Origin: JAMXLG01 sp963818925
GTDB taxonomy: Bacteria; Vulcanimicrobiota; Vulcanimicrobiia; Vulcanimicrobiales; Vulcanimicrobiaceae
Reading direction: 5' to 3'
Assembly (NCBI GenBank): GCA_963818925.1
Contig: CAWFTN010000001.1
Coordinates: 682,001 to 746,000 of the forward strand
DNA: 64,000 nt
Part shown: positions 26,350 to 35,326 of the stretch, in pieces
Numbering within the stretch: position 1 is the first letter of the stretch
Layout of the letters: the number at the start of each line of letters is the position of its first letter
Program-made: the position numbers and the translations under genes
Notes under the pieces: model-generated
What the model saw: only the letters and a program-made list of their open reading frames with translations
Databases searched by the model: none
Told to the model about the DNA's origin: nothing

Positions 26350-26589
26350 ATGAGTACCGAAAAGCGCGACAGCATCACGGACGAAGTCAAGAAAGGCGTG
26401 CAGGACGTGCGCGACAGTGCAGGGGCGGCTATGCATCACTCCGCGGCGGAAGCAGAACGCGAACGCCGCGAGACCGAGGGCGATACAATGACCCCCGGCG
26501 AGAAGATGGCCTCCGGTGCCGATGAGGCGAAGGAACGCATAAAAGAGGGCGTAGATAACGCTAAGCGCAGCGTTCGCGACAACACCTAA
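26350..26589 (+). CDS. Small hydrophilic, highly charged protein
   Basis: 79 residues starting MSTEKRDSITDEVKKG. It is helical, rich in Glu, Lys, Asp and Ala, lacks hydrophobic stretches, and contains DEVKKGVQDVRD and DEAKERIKEGVDNAKRSV, repeats of the kind seen in LEA-like or CsbD-like stress proteins. No firm family. The open frame extends upstream into panB, but the ATG at 26350 fits the divergent intergenic space. Its last 4 bases overlap the end of the convergent AraC-MGMT gene. Confidence 0.65.
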   Translation: MSTEKRDSITDEVKKGVQDVRDSAGAAMHHSAAEAERERRETEGDTMTPGEKMASGADEAKERIKEGVDNAKRSVRDNT

Positions 26590-27416
26590 ACGGTCGTCGC
26601 GCTCCTCGATTCGCGCGCTGACTCCCATGCGAGCAGCGCGCGTTTCTTTTCCGTCCCCCATTTGTAGTTGCCGACGATGCCGGTGCTCGCAATGACGCGA
26701 TGGCAGGGAATGAGCACGGCAACGGGGTTCGATCCAAGCGCGTTGCCCACGGCACGTGCGGCGTTGGGTTCTCCGATGTCGCGCGCCAGATCGGCGTAGG
26801 TTTTGACGGCACCGGACCGCACGTTGAGCAGCGCGTTCCAAACACGCAGCTGAAAGTTCGTTCCGCGCACGTGCAGATGCAACGGAGTGTCGTCGTCGCC
26901 GAACGCGCGTGACGCAATCGATTCCGCCACGCGATCATCGCGCACGAATGTCGCGTTCGGTAGCGATGTACGCGAGGGATCGAACGTGAACCCCGGCTCG
27001 ACGAATTCGAGCATCGCGACGCCGCGCGTCGTCGTCCCGGCGAGCATCAAGCCGAACGGCGTCTGCGCGAAGCCGTACGTCACATCCAGTGACGCTCCGC
27101 CGGATTTATACTCGCCGGGTGACATCGCATCGATCGACACAAAATGATCGTGCAAGCGCGCGGGGCTGGAGAGCCCGACGTCGAGTGCGGCATCCAGAAC
27201 GCTTGCGTTGCGGTCCAGCAATGCCTTCGCCGACTCGAGCGTGAGCGCCGCAAGAAATTGCTTCGGCGTGACGCCCGCGTACCGCCGGAAGAGCCGTTGA
27301 AAATGGAACGGACTCAAACCGGCGTCGTTGGCGACGTCGTCGAGCGACGGCTGTTCGTGCCGGTGCTCGATGAGGTAATCGATGGCTTTCGCCACTCGTT
27401 CGTAATCGGTATCCAT
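26586..27416 (-). CDS. AraC-type regulator fused to O6-methylguanine-DNA methyltransferase (Ada-like)
   Basis: 276 residues from the ATG at 27416. N-terminal AraC helix-turn-helix pair (LDDVANDAGLSPFHFQRLFRR, then VLDAALDVGLSSPARLHDHF), then the MGMT domain with the methyl-accepting Cys in VLIPCHRVIASTGIVGNY near residue 240. It lacks the N-terminal metal-binding phosphotriester domain of E. coli Ada, so it can sense or repair base methylation only. This short AraC-MGMT form is common. I found no SOS box upstream. It is divergent from the LuxR-type gene. Confidence 0.9.
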   Translation of the reverse strand: MDTDYERVAKAIDYLIEHRHEQPSLDDVANDAGLSPFHFQRLFRRYAGVTPKQFLAALTLESAKALLDRNASVLDAALDVGLSSPARLHDHFVSIDAMSPGEYKSGGASLDVTYGFAQTPFGLMLAGTTTRGVAMLEFVEPGFTFDPSRTSLPNATFVRDDRVAESIASRAFGDDDTPLHLHVRGTNFQLRVWNALLNVRSGAVKTYADLARDIGEPNAARAVGNALGSNPVAVLIPCHRVIASTGIVGNYKWGTEKKRALLAWESARESRSATTV

Positions 27417-27543
27417 GACGCAATCGTACGCTCCGGCGCTTCGCCGGACGACCCGGTTGTTGCTTTTGCGGAATAGGGGGTAGAAGCAAGAGGGCGGGTA
27501 CCTAAAGAGCAACAGGGGGTTAGCCATAGCGGTTGCGGGATTG

Positions 27544-30099
27544 ATGCGTTCGCGCGTCAACGAGCGCCTCGCGCGCGCGGCTCGTTTTCCGGTCACCTTG
27601 ATCGTCGCGCCGGCCGGCTTTGGAAAGACGGTCGCGCTTCGCGATTTTCTGGCGACATCGCGCGTTGACGGCGTGCGGTACGACGTGCCGCGCGAAGATG
27701 CGACGCTGCTCGCGTTCGTGCACGGCTTAGCGCGCGCGATCGAACCGATTGCCCCGAGCGCCATATCGGCGTTTCCACAAATTCAGTCGCGCATTCTGCA
27801 AGAGCCGTCGGCGGTTTCGACGTTGAGCGAGTGGTTCAACGAGCACCTTCGACGAGTCGTCGCAACGATCGTCATCGACGATCTGCACCACGCCGCGGTC
27901 GATCCGCGCGTGGTCGAACTTCTCGTCGCCCTCATCGAACGCACGACCGGACGGATCAATTGGATCGTCGCGACACGCTCGGACGCCGGGCTTCCCGTCG
28001 CGTCATGGCTCGGATACGGACGCATCGATGTTCCGGTCGGCGAGCACGACCTGCGCTTCAGTGAAGACGAAGCGTTCGCGGCTGCGGAAGAAGCGGACGC
28101 GGCGATCGCGCACGACGAGATCGCGGCGCTACGCGAACTCACCGGCGGCTGGCCCGTCGCACTTTCGATTGCGGTTCGCACGCGGACGCATGCCACCGAC
28201 CTCCGCGCGGCAACGACGGGCGCTCGCGAAATGGTCTACCGCTACTTAGCGGAGCAAGTCTACTCGGGACTTAGCGCCGAGCAGCAATCGTTTCTTCTTG
28301 ATTCCTCCGTCTTCTCGTCATTCGATGCGTCGATCGTTGCGGCGCTGGGCGGCTCTCCGTCGTTGCTCGCGGAGTTGCGGCGCGAGGCATCGTTCATCAC
28401 CGAAGCGACGCCCGGCGTCTTCCGGTATCACGATCTTTTTCGTGACTTTCTCGATTCCGAACTTAGGCGCGCGGGACACGACCGGACTACGCGCGCCTAC
28501 ACTCGCGCAGCCCAAATTCTCGAGTCCCGGCAGGAAACGGCTCGCGCGCTCGCGCTCTACACCGCGGCCGCGGATCGCGCGTCGGTCGCGCGATTGCTGG
28601 CCGAGCGCGGCGCAGATGTGTACGAGCACGGTGAAGCGGAATCGATAGCCAACGCGCTTGCGCTGTTGGAACCGGGAGAACTCGTCGATGCGCGCGTCCT
28701 TGCCGTCAAAGCCATCTCACTCTCGGGGCGCGGGCACTTCAATGCCGCCGAGCGTGATTTCGTGGAGGCAATTGCGCGCGCAGACGATACGGAAGTGCGG
28801 TTGTCGATCGTTCACCGGTATGCGATTGAATTGATTCGCCACAATCGCGATGCCATTGCGCTGCTTGCGCCATATGCGGCGGACGCCTGCATTACGCCCG
28901 CGCGCCGCGTGCCGTTACTCGGCACCTATGCAAGTGCGCTCGCACGGGCCGGTTCCCTCGACCAGGCGGTGGATGTGATCGCTGAAGCCGTCGCGCTCAT
29001 CGATGCCGGTGTTTCCGATGCCGTGCGCGCGCGTTTCTATCAACAAGCCGCGTACGTGCACCACCTCTTACCCGATCGCGGGAATGCATGGAACTACGCC
29101 AACCTGGCCATCGAACTCGCGACGGCGTGCGGGTTGTTCGACGTGGTGGCACGCGGATATAGCGAGCTCTACACGATCGTGTACGACGACGAAGACGATC
29201 CGATTGAAAGTCTCGCGCTGCTCGACCGGTTGATCGAAGCGGCGCGGAAAAGCGGCGGCGTTCAGACGCGCATGTACGGTCTGCTCGCTTCCATCGACAT
29301 CGAAACGAGCCGCGGAGACGATCTCGCGATCGAACGGTTGGACAAAGAGATCGCCCGCACCGGAGGACTGCTCCCGCACACCGTAGCGGAGACGCTGCTG
29401 CCCTCACGCGCGTTGCGCGCGGCGTGGAACGGCGATTTCGACGAAGCGTACGCGACCATCGCCGGGACGGAAGACGCGGTGACGGGGAGCGCGCGTCGTG
29501 CATACCGTCTCGCGGAGATCGCGCTCTACGCCTTCGCTTGCGGACGAACGGAAGAAGCAACCGACGCAATCACACGCGCGCATGAAGCGTTTGCCGTGTC
29601 GCGCCAGAGTTCGCATCGTACGGCGCGCGTGCTGCTCCTCTTTGCGATCGTCGAACTCATGCGCGGACACACAACGGCCACGCATCGCTTTATCTCCGAA
29701 GCAGAGGAGACGATGCAGCGGAAGGGGCGACTTCACGCGCTCATTCACGCGGTGCGCACGTATTACCGGCGCGCGCTCGGCCAAAGTGAACCGGCGGAAA
29801 TCGCCGCAGCGCTCGAACGTTTGCGCGCGGCGCACTTCGGCGGCTTCGCGCGCCTGCTGGCCAAATTGCCGTTCCCCGAGGAGATGTCCGGCGGCGGCTA
29901 CGCCGTGCTCACGCCGGCGGAACGCGAAATTCTGTTGCTGTTGGCTGCGGGTGCGAGCTCGAAAGAGATCGCCGTCAACACCGGACGCAGTTCGCAGACG
30001 GTTGATACACACATTCGCTCGCTTTGCCGGAAGCTCGAATGTAGCGGACGACGCGAGGCCGTCGCGTTAGCAATTAAATCGGGTTGGGTACGGAGTTAG
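27544..30099 (+). CDS. Large LuxR-family (MalT/LAL-type) ATP-binding regulator
   Basis: 851 residues; an in-frame TTG one codon earlier is equally possible. N-terminal STAND-like NTPase with Walker A in VAPAGFGKTVALRD near residue 25 and Walker B TIVIDDLHHAAVD near residue 115. A long helical TPR-like middle follows (residues 330-770), and a C-terminal LuxR helix-turn-helix: LTPAEREILLLLAAGASSKE and SSQTVDTHIRSLCRKL. This is the MalT-type plan, where a ligand drives ATP-dependent oligomerisation. The S53 gene begins 8 bases after its stop and is the obvious candidate for linked expression. Confidence 0.9.
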   Translation: MRSRVNERLARAARFPVTLIVAPAGFGKTVALRDFLATSRVDGVRYDVPREDATLLAFVHGLARAIEPIAPSAISAFPQIQSRILQEPSAVSTLSEWFNEHLRRVVATIVIDDLHHAAVDPRVVELLVALIERTTGRINWIVATRSDAGLPVASWLGYGRIDVPVGEHDLRFSEDEAFAAAEEADAAIAHDEIAALRELTGGWPVALSIAVRTRTHATDLRAATTGAREMVYRYLAEQVYSGLSAEQQSFLLDSSVFSSFDASIVAALGGSPSLLAELRREASFITEATPGVFRYHDLFRDFLDSELRRAGHDRTTRAYTRAAQILESRQETARALALYTAAADRASVARLLAERGADVYEHGEAESIANALALLEPGELVDARVLAVKAISLSGRGHFNAAERDFVEAIARADDTEVRLSIVHRYAIELIRHNRDAIALLAPYAADACITPARRVPLLGTYASALARAGSLDQAVDVIAEAVALIDAGVSDAVRARFYQQAAYVHHLLPDRGNAWNYANLAIELATACGLFDVVARGYSELYTIVYDDEDDPIESLALLDRLIEAARKSGGVQTRMYGLLASIDIETSRGDDLAIERLDKEIARTGGLLPHTVAETLLPSRALRAAWNGDFDEAYATIAGTEDAVTGSARRAYRLAEIALYAFACGRTEEATDAITRAHEAFAVSRQSSHRTARVLLLFAIVELMRGHTTATHRFISEAEETMQRKGRLHALIHAVRTYYRRALGQSEPAEIAAALERLRAAHFGGFARLLAKLPFPEEMSGGGYAVLTPAEREILLLLAAGASSKEIAVNTGRSSQTVDTHIRSLCRKLECSGRREAVALAIKSGWVRS

Positions 30100-30107
30100 C
30101 CGAATTG

Positions 30108-31340
30108 ATGAAACGTACGCTTGCGTTGTGGACTGTGGGCGCGTTGCTCGCCGGTTGTTCCGGTAATGGCGGACCGGCATCCGCGGTCATGCCTTCGCAT
30201 CCGGTGTCGTCTCATAGCCGGTCGCCGCAAGACAGTGCCGCCGGGCTACCGGGCGGCGACAGTGCTGCGGGACTGCCTGGAGGCGATAGCGCGGCCGGCC
30301 TTCCCGGCGACATCGCGACGTCGCTGCTCGGATCGAACGGCCTCGCGTGCAAACCGGCGGTGGCGCAAGGCACCGTAAGTTGTACGGTCGCGCTCAACAT
30401 CAATGCGGGCGCGATTGCCGATGCGCTCCTTTCTCTCTCGCTCGTGCCCGGGTTCCATCCCGCGGACTTGCGGAGCGCCTACGGCTTGAACGGAAGCGGC
30501 GCGACGACCGTCGCAATCGTTGACGCGTACGACGATCCGGCGATCGAAGCCGATCTGGCCGTCTATCGCACGACCTTCGGTCTCGGCGCGTGCTTGACCC
30601 TGAATGGATGTTTCCGAAAGATCGACGAGCATGGCGGCAGGTCGTATCCATCATTCAATATGGGATGGTCGGAAGAAGAAGCGATCGACGTCGAGATGGT
30701 TTCCGCGATTTGCCCGCATTGCTCGATTCTGCTCGTCGAAGCGAATTCGCCGACGTTCGACGATCTCACGGCCGCGGTCGATACGGCCGTCGCGCAAGGC
30801 GCGACGATCGTGAGCAACAGCTACTATGCGCCGGAGTGGAGCGGCGAGCGAAGCTATGACGTGCACTACAATCACGCGGGCGTTGCGATGACGGCGTCTT
30901 CGGGCGATCAGAAGTACGCGTCGTACCCGGCGGTTTCGCCGTACGTCACGTCGGTCGGCGGAACGGTGTTGCAGAAGAGCGGTTCGACGTTCACGCAGCA
31001 GTCGTGGTACTGGACGGGACACGGGTGCAGCGCATACGAACCGCGTCCGTCCTGGCAGAACGCGATGACATCTTGCAGCGGTAAGGCCGGAGTCGATGTT
31101 GCCGCGATTGCGGATCCGCAATCCGGCGTGTCGATGTACGACGCGCTCGCGGGCGGATGGCTCGTCGCGGGTGGAACGAGCGTGGGAGCGCCGATTGTCG
31201 CTGCCGCCTACGCGCTTGCGGCCAACCATGCTACAACGCCGTACGTGTATGCGCATCGCACGTTGTTGCAACGCGTCGCGCGCGTACCGTTCAGCGTCTA
31301 TACCGGTTTGGGTTCACCGGCGGGTCTGGGCGCGTTCTAG
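30108..31340 (+). CDS. S53-like (sedolisin) peptidase lipoprotein without pro-domain
   Basis: 410 residues from the ATG before a lipobox signal (LWTVGALLAGCSGN). After three copies of DSAAGLPGG the catalytic domain begins almost at once, so the roughly 200-residue activation domain of the S53 at 20799 is missing. Active-site positions are kept: Glu/Asp in SEEEAIDVEMV near residue 190, Asp in ASSGDQKYAS, Ser in GGTSVGAPIVAA near residue 357. Six or more cysteines suggest disulphides. It follows the LuxR-type regulator by 8 bases, probably in the same transcript. Confidence 0.88.
   Translation: MKRTLALWTVGALLAGCSGNGGPASAVMPSHPVSSHSRSPQDSAAGLPGGDSAAGLPGGDSAAGLPGDIATSLLGSNGLACKPAVAQGTVSCTVALNINAGAIADALLSLSLVPGFHPADLRSAYGLNGSGATTVAIVDAYDDPAIEADLAVYRTTFGLGACLTLNGCFRKIDEHGGRSYPSFNMGWSEEEAIDVEMVSAICPHCSILLVEANSPTFDDLTAAVDTAVAQGATIVSNSYYAPEWSGERSYDVHYNHAGVAMTASSGDQKYASYPAVSPYVTSVGGTVLQKSGSTFTQQSWYWTGHGCSAYEPRPSWQNAMTSCSGKAGVDVAAIADPQSGVSMYDALAGGWLVAGGTSVGAPIVAAAYALAANHATTPYVYAHRTLLQRVARVPFSVYTGLGSPAGLGAF
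30231..30308 (+). repeat. In-frame 27-base tandem repeat, about three units
   Basis: Encodes DSAAGLPGG twice and a third unit DSAAGLPG, in the linker between lipobox and catalytic domain of the S53-like peptidase. The units differ at third codon positions (for example GACAGTGCC, GACAGTGCT, GATAGCGCG). The protein repeat is thus kept while the DNA has drifted, which argues for selection on the peptide. Confidence 0.85.
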
Positions 31341-31344
31341 TCCC

Positions 31345-32724
31345 TTAACTTGCCTTTGAAAACGATGCGCTGATCGATTCGAGTTCGCGGCGTTTCGTTT
31401 CGGGTACGGCGACGCGCACGAATATGATAGTCACGACGCACAAGAACGCGTAAATCGCAAACGTCAGCGGCGAGCCTAGAGTTTTGACCATCGTGAGGAA
31501 GAAGATCGAAACGAGGAAGTTTGCCGCCCAGTTCCCAGTCGTGGCGATCGACATCGCGCGCCCGCGAACCGGAAGCGGATAGATTTCCGAAATGAGCAGC
31601 CAAACGATCGGGCCAAGACTGAAAGCAAAGCACGCGACGTAGAGGATAAGACTGCCGACGGCAATTCGGGAGAGCGAACCGGTCAGTCCGTGCGATGCGA
31701 AACCGAGCGAAAGCGCGGCAAGCCCAATCGCCATACCGGTAACCCCTACGTAGAGTAACGGCTTGCGACCGACGCGATCGATGAACGCGATCGCAATGAC
31801 GGTGGCGCATACGTTGACCAACGCAACGACGGTCGTTGCAAGGATTGCCGTCCTCGCCGCGGCGTAGCCCGCCATTTGAAAAATGTGCGGACCGTAGTAG
31901 ATGACCGTGTTGATTCCGGTGACCTGCTGCAAGACGGCAAGTGCGATGCCGATAAAGAGCGCCGAGCGGACATTGGGAAGCAGCATTTCTCGCCACGTCG
32001 CTTCCTGCGCGCGCAGACTTAGGCGAATGTCCGCGATTGCCGCGTCGATGTCGGGGCGGGAGTGTTCCAGGACCGCGCGCGCTGCATCGGAACGGCCGCG
32101 CGCGAAGAGCCAACGCGGGCTCTCCGGCAACACGAACATGCCGGCGACGAGCAGTATCGCGGGAACGATCGCGAGCAGCAGCATTGCCCGCCAATCGCCG
32201 GATCGCGCGAACGCGTAGTCAACGATATCGGCGATAAGGATACCGATCGTGATCGCCCACTGATAGAGTGCGACGAGCGCCCCGCGTATTTGCGGCGGTG
32301 CAATCTCGGAAATATAGAGCGGCGCGGTTACGGAACTAAGTCCGATTGCGAAACCGACAACAAACCGCGCAGCGAGCAACATCGCGATCGACGGCGCAAG
32401 CGCGGACGCGATCGCACCGCCTGCAAAGAGCAGCCCGGCCGCGATGAGCGTGAGACGGCGCCCGAGAAAATCAGCGCCGCTGCCGGCGAGAAGCGCGCCG
32501 ATCATCGCACCGATCAGCACAACGCTTACGACAAACTCTTGCGTTGCTGTCGTGAGTGAAAACTCTCGGCTGATGAAGATCACCGCGCCTGAGATCACGC
32601 CCGTGTCGTAGCCGAAGAGCAAACCGCCGAGCGCCGCGATCGTTGCGACCATTACCGTGAATCGGGTGTACGAATACGGCGTCACGTTCACGGCATGTTC
32701 GTTCCCGGGTCGCCACACTCGCAT
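31345..32724 (-). CDS. MFS sugar-porter family transporter
   Basis: 459 residues, 12 membrane helices. Sugar-porter signatures: GGLLFGYDTGVISGA in helix 1, DFLGRRLTL in loop 2-3, PESPRWLF after helix 6, QQVTGINTVIYYGP in helix 7, DRVGRKPLLYVG in loop 8-9 and PETKRRELE at the C-terminus. Likely a proton-coupled sugar or polyol importer (XylE/GalP type). No catabolic gene adjoins it. The stop lies 4 bases from the convergent end of the S53-like gene. Confidence 0.92.
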   Translation of the reverse strand: MRVWRPGNEHAVNVTPYSYTRFTVMVATIAALGGLLFGYDTGVISGAVIFISREFSLTTATQEFVVSVVLIGAMIGALLAGSGADFLGRRLTLIAAGLLFAGGAIASALAPSIAMLLAARFVVGFAIGLSSVTAPLYISEIAPPQIRGALVALYQWAITIGILIADIVDYAFARSGDWRAMLLLAIVPAILLVAGMFVLPESPRWLFARGRSDAARAVLEHSRPDIDAAIADIRLSLRAQEATWREMLLPNVRSALFIGIALAVLQQVTGINTVIYYGPHIFQMAGYAAARTAILATTVVALVNVCATVIAIAFIDRVGRKPLLYVGVTGMAIGLAALSLGFASHGLTGSLSRIAVGSLILYVACFAFSLGPIVWLLISEIYPLPVRGRAMSIATTGNWAANFLVSIFFLTMVKTLGSPLTFAIYAFLCVVTIIFVRVAVPETKRRELESISASFSKAS

Positions 32725-32874
32725 CCGGCATTGACTTGTTTAACGCGGAGGATGGTGCCAGGCGACAACTGGCCGGAATGGCATGCGCAGTACATGCTCG
32801 AAAAGCTGCACGATCGCCCGATGCAAGGGCAGGCATGAGCTGCGTTGCAGTATGGAAAGCGGCCGGGTAAACCA

Positions 32875-32895
32875 TGCATCTCAAGAGGAGATGCA
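32875..32895 (+). promoter_or_regulatory. Hairpin around the Shine-Dalgarno of the gene at 32898
   Basis: TGCATCTC and GAGATGCA form an 8-bp stem with the loop AAGAG, ending two bases before the ATG. The ribosome-binding site AAGAGGAG is split between loop and stem. Such a fold could limit initiation until it melts, like an RNA thermometer. Seen in sequence; the function is inference. Confidence 0.45.
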
Positions 32896-32897
32896 AC

Positions 32898-33446
32898 ATG
32901 GGATATTCGTTAAGTGGATTCTTCAACATCGAGGCAGCAAGCGACGATGCCGGCAACGTCCGATTCTTGGGAGGTGAACAGTCCCAGCGAGGGCACTGCA
33001 AGCTGCTCCCACATACCATGCACGCAGAACGATTGTTGACGACGTGGCACATCGTTCCTCGCCCAGAGGGCAACTATACGTTATCCTTGATGAACACCAG
33101 CAACTGGCGCGAATCATACCTTTGTGCCGGAACCGCAGACGCAAACGCGCCCGAGTTGGCGGCGGACGATGACGGAGAACACACCCGATGGGTCGTCGGC
33201 GACGCCGGCGGTACAGGGATTGGAAAAAGCTACGTAACGCTTCGAAACGTCGCGACAGGCGAGTATGTCACTGCAGAACCGGAACGGTCTAGCGACGTGG
33301 CTTTAGACGACAAAGCGTTTCAGGACGATACGACCGATAGTCGTAGCCTTTGGCAGCTTTCGCAGCTCGTTACTGCTGATGGTCCGCTCACGACGTGGGC
33401 CGAAGAAGTCGAGGAACCGATCGTCGTCGCCGACACGTATCCATAA
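32898..33446 (+). CDS. Uncharacterised protein, possible beta-trefoil fold
   Basis: 182 residues, acidic, without signal or membrane segment. The start is the ATG after AAGAGGAG; an in-frame ATG eight codons earlier lacks a site. Segments such as YVTLRNVATGEYVTAEPE and SRSLWQLSQL recall fascin- or ricin-type beta-trefoil repeats, which often bind sugars or actin-like partners. I do not recognise a named family. About 170 bases upstream hold no gene. A shared terminator follows at 33465. Confidence 0.6.
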   Translation: MGYSLSGFFNIEAASDDAGNVRFLGGEQSQRGHCKLLPHTMHAERLLTTWHIVPRPEGNYTLSLMNTSNWRESYLCAGTADANAPELAADDDGEHTRWVVGDAGGTGIGKSYVTLRNVATGEYVTAEPERSSDVALDDKAFQDDTTDSRSLWQLSQLVTADGPLTTWAEEVEEPIVVADTYP

Positions 33447-33464
33447 TCACCGCCGAAACGTCGA

Positions 33465-33500
33465 GAAGTCGAAAATCAGGGTCGCTGATTTTCGGCTTCT
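33465..33500. terminator. Terminator hairpin between convergent genes
   Basis: GAAGTCGAAAATCAG pairs with CTGATTTTCGGCTTC (15 bp with one G-T pair, 5-base loop), followed on the plus strand by TTCAC. It lies between the stops of the 182-residue protein and the minus-strand secreted protein and may serve both. Confidence 0.7.
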
Positions 33501-33980
33501 TCACATCTTCATGTCGCACTTGCGGTGTCGAACTGCGTGGTCAGACGTCTGAGAAGCAAGCCATTTGTGGACGCTCTGGATTCCCTCAGGATTCGATCCC
33601 CAAAAAACAATCTGCCCGCCCATACGCGTGTCGGAATAGCGAACAGCGATGACATTCTTCTCCATGCCGTCAAGCCCGGGCATCGTTTTGCCGTGAATGT
33701 ACGCAGCGTCGGAATAATCCCCGACTGCGAACTTCGCCGCTTCCGAGCGGAGATGAGCGCGAACCGACTCGATTTGCTTTGGGTTCATATTGTGAACCAT
33801 GACCTCTAGGGTTCCGCCCAGTGAGTTCGGTGTAAACATGTGCATGGCGACGTGCTCATCGAACGGCATCACCTGCGCGCCGTGCGACAGCACCATCGCT
33901 TGATGTTGCGCGGCTGTTTGCGCCGAACCCGGCGAACTCACAAGAGCAAGCGCCACAGTCAAACCGATTCTAGTCAGCAT
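33501..33980 (-). CDS. Secreted His/Met-rich protein of unknown function
   Basis: 159 residues with a signal peptide (LTVALALVSSPGSAQ). The mature part has FDEHVAMHMFTPNSLGG, HMNPKQIESVRAHLR-like helix, AAKFAVGDYSDAAYIHG and MPGLDGM, with many His and Met (also HAVRHRKCDMKM at the end), suggesting metal binding. Similar secreted proteins are sometimes misannotated as aspartate carbamoyltransferase; nothing here supports that activity. Its start lies inside the stop region of the MarR gene (11-base overlap), so the two are one operon and MarR may regulate it. Confidence 0.65.
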   Translation of the reverse strand: MLTRIGLTVALALVSSPGSAQTAAQHQAMVLSHGAQVMPFDEHVAMHMFTPNSLGGTLEVMVHNMNPKQIESVRAHLRSEAAKFAVGDYSDAAYIHGKTMPGLDGMEKNVIAVRYSDTRMGGQIVFWGSNPEGIQSVHKWLASQTSDHAVRHRKCDMKM

Positions 33981-34428
33981 TCAAGGCCTCCGACAGAATA
34001 GCGAGTGACTCAACAACCGACGCGCGGCGATCGCGCGGCACCAAATTAAAAACCCGAGCGAATCGTTCCGCGCGCGATCTCGCGAGGTTGCCCGCGACGC
34101 GAGACCCGAGCGCCGTAAGACGCAGCCGCAAGATCCGTGAATCATTCTCGTCGCGTTTGCGCTCCAGCCATCCACGTTTGTCTAAGGCGCTTGCGATCCG
34201 GCTCACGGTGCTCTTTTCGAGACCCAGCCTCGACGCCAACAGGTTTTGCGACACGTTTGGTTCTCGTGCCAGTTCATGCAAAGCTTGCGCCTCTGCGACG
34301 GACACCGGCTGCCCGCAAGGCGTTTGATCGGGACGGTGCAGGCCAAGCGCGCGAATCAAGGATACGATTTCGTCTTCAAAGGTGGCGGCGTCAGCGCGCG
34401 GTGCCCGTCGATTAGTTGCGTTCTTCAA
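33970..34428 (-). CDS. MarR-family transcriptional regulator
   Basis: 152 residues. Winged helix: VSVAEAQALHELAREPNVSQ, then the recognition region LASRLGLEKSTVSRIASAL and wing RGWLERKRDENDSRILRLRL, a textbook MarR layout with the DxR motif in the wing. It overlaps the secreted His/Met-rich gene by 11 bases. The ligand is unknown; one Cys (TPCGQPVS) could be a redox sensor. The 33 bases upstream separate it from the ModA-like gene. Confidence 0.9.
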   Translation of the reverse strand: MKNATNRRAPRADAATFEDEIVSLIRALGLHRPDQTPCGQPVSVAEAQALHELAREPNVSQNLLASRLGLEKSTVSRIASALDKRGWLERKRDENDSRILRLRLTALGSRVAGNLARSRAERFARVFNLVPRDRRASVVESLAILSEALNAD

Positions 34429-34461
34429 CAGTTGAATGTTACAACTATTGGCTGCCGTCCG

Positions 34462-35310
34462 TCAAGTGGTGGAGGAAACCATCAGAGGCGTTGGCAGGTA
34501 ATCGATGCCGGCCTTTTCCAGAATCGATTTGCCCCCTCCGCTAAGAATAAAGTCTTCGAATGCCTTCGCCTGATCCGGGTGAGGTGCGGTTTTCATGATT
34601 GCGATCGTGTAGGTGATTTTGTTGCTCATCGCAGCAACACCGGGCAGAGAGAGGAAGTGAAGGTGTCGCGCAAGGGCTTCGGTTTTGTAGAAAAACCCCA
34701 CATCGGCTTCGCCGACGTCGATGCGGGCGAGTAAGTCTTCTTCCGGAAACGTCTGCATCGTATTCTCGTCGGGACCAAGTATTTTTTGCTCGACGTCTGT
34801 TCCCGCGAGCAGCTTCATTGCTTCAACGGTATAAGCGCCCTTCGGGTCGAGCCGTGGATCGGTGCGGCCGATTTTCAAGCCTGGCGTCTGCAGTGCACTG
34901 AGCACCGGCGTCTTGCCGGCGGCAACGCGTTGGAAGAGCGTCGCGTACTTTGATTTATCCGACCAGCCGAGGCCAAGACTGGTTGCAGCAAACGTTTCCG
35001 CGCGCGCAACCTTGGATCCGAGACCCGTGACGAGCCTCGAATCGACGCTGATGAAGACGTCGGGATTCTTTATTCCGGAAGCGATGAAGTTTGCGAGTTG
35101 CCTGCTCCCCGCTCCCTGGCCTTGGAAGTCGATTCCTTTTGCGGCTAACGCTTGTTTTATCGGGCCTTCCATCGGCGTAACTAACGAACCGGCATAGAGA
35201 ACCGAAACTACTGACGGCGGTTGCGCGGATGCTGCTGAAGAAAGGACGAGTAAAAGAAAACCCGCGACGATACTTACTGCGAAAGCCACGAGCCGACGTA
35301 GAATTTGCAT
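34462..35310 (-). CDS. ModA/WtpA-like molybdate or tungstate binding protein, orphan
   Basis: 282 residues with a signal peptide (AGFLLLVLSSAASAQ). Extracellular solute-binding fold of the ModA/WtpA group: SVLYAGSLVTPMEGPIK at the mature N-terminus, GQGAGSRQLANFI (oxyanion contacts), NPDVFISVD, GRTDPRLDPKGAYTVEAM and ARIDVGEADVGFFYKTEA. No permease or ATPase gene adjoins it, and no molybdenum-cofactor gene is in the window. Anion specificity cannot be told. The MFS gene ends 16 bases upstream. Confidence 0.82.
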   Translation of the reverse strand: MQILRRLVAFAVSIVAGFLLLVLSSAASAQPPSVVSVLYAGSLVTPMEGPIKQALAAKGIDFQGQGAGSRQLANFIASGIKNPDVFISVDSRLVTGLGSKVARAETFAATSLGLGWSDKSKYATLFQRVAAGKTPVLSALQTPGLKIGRTDPRLDPKGAYTVEAMKLLAGTDVEQKILGPDENTMQTFPEEDLLARIDVGEADVGFFYKTEALARHLHFLSLPGVAAMSNKITYTIAIMKTAPHPDQAKAFEDFILSGGGKSILEKAGIDYLPTPLMVSSTT

Positions 35311-35326
35311 GGCGGCTATTTCGCCG

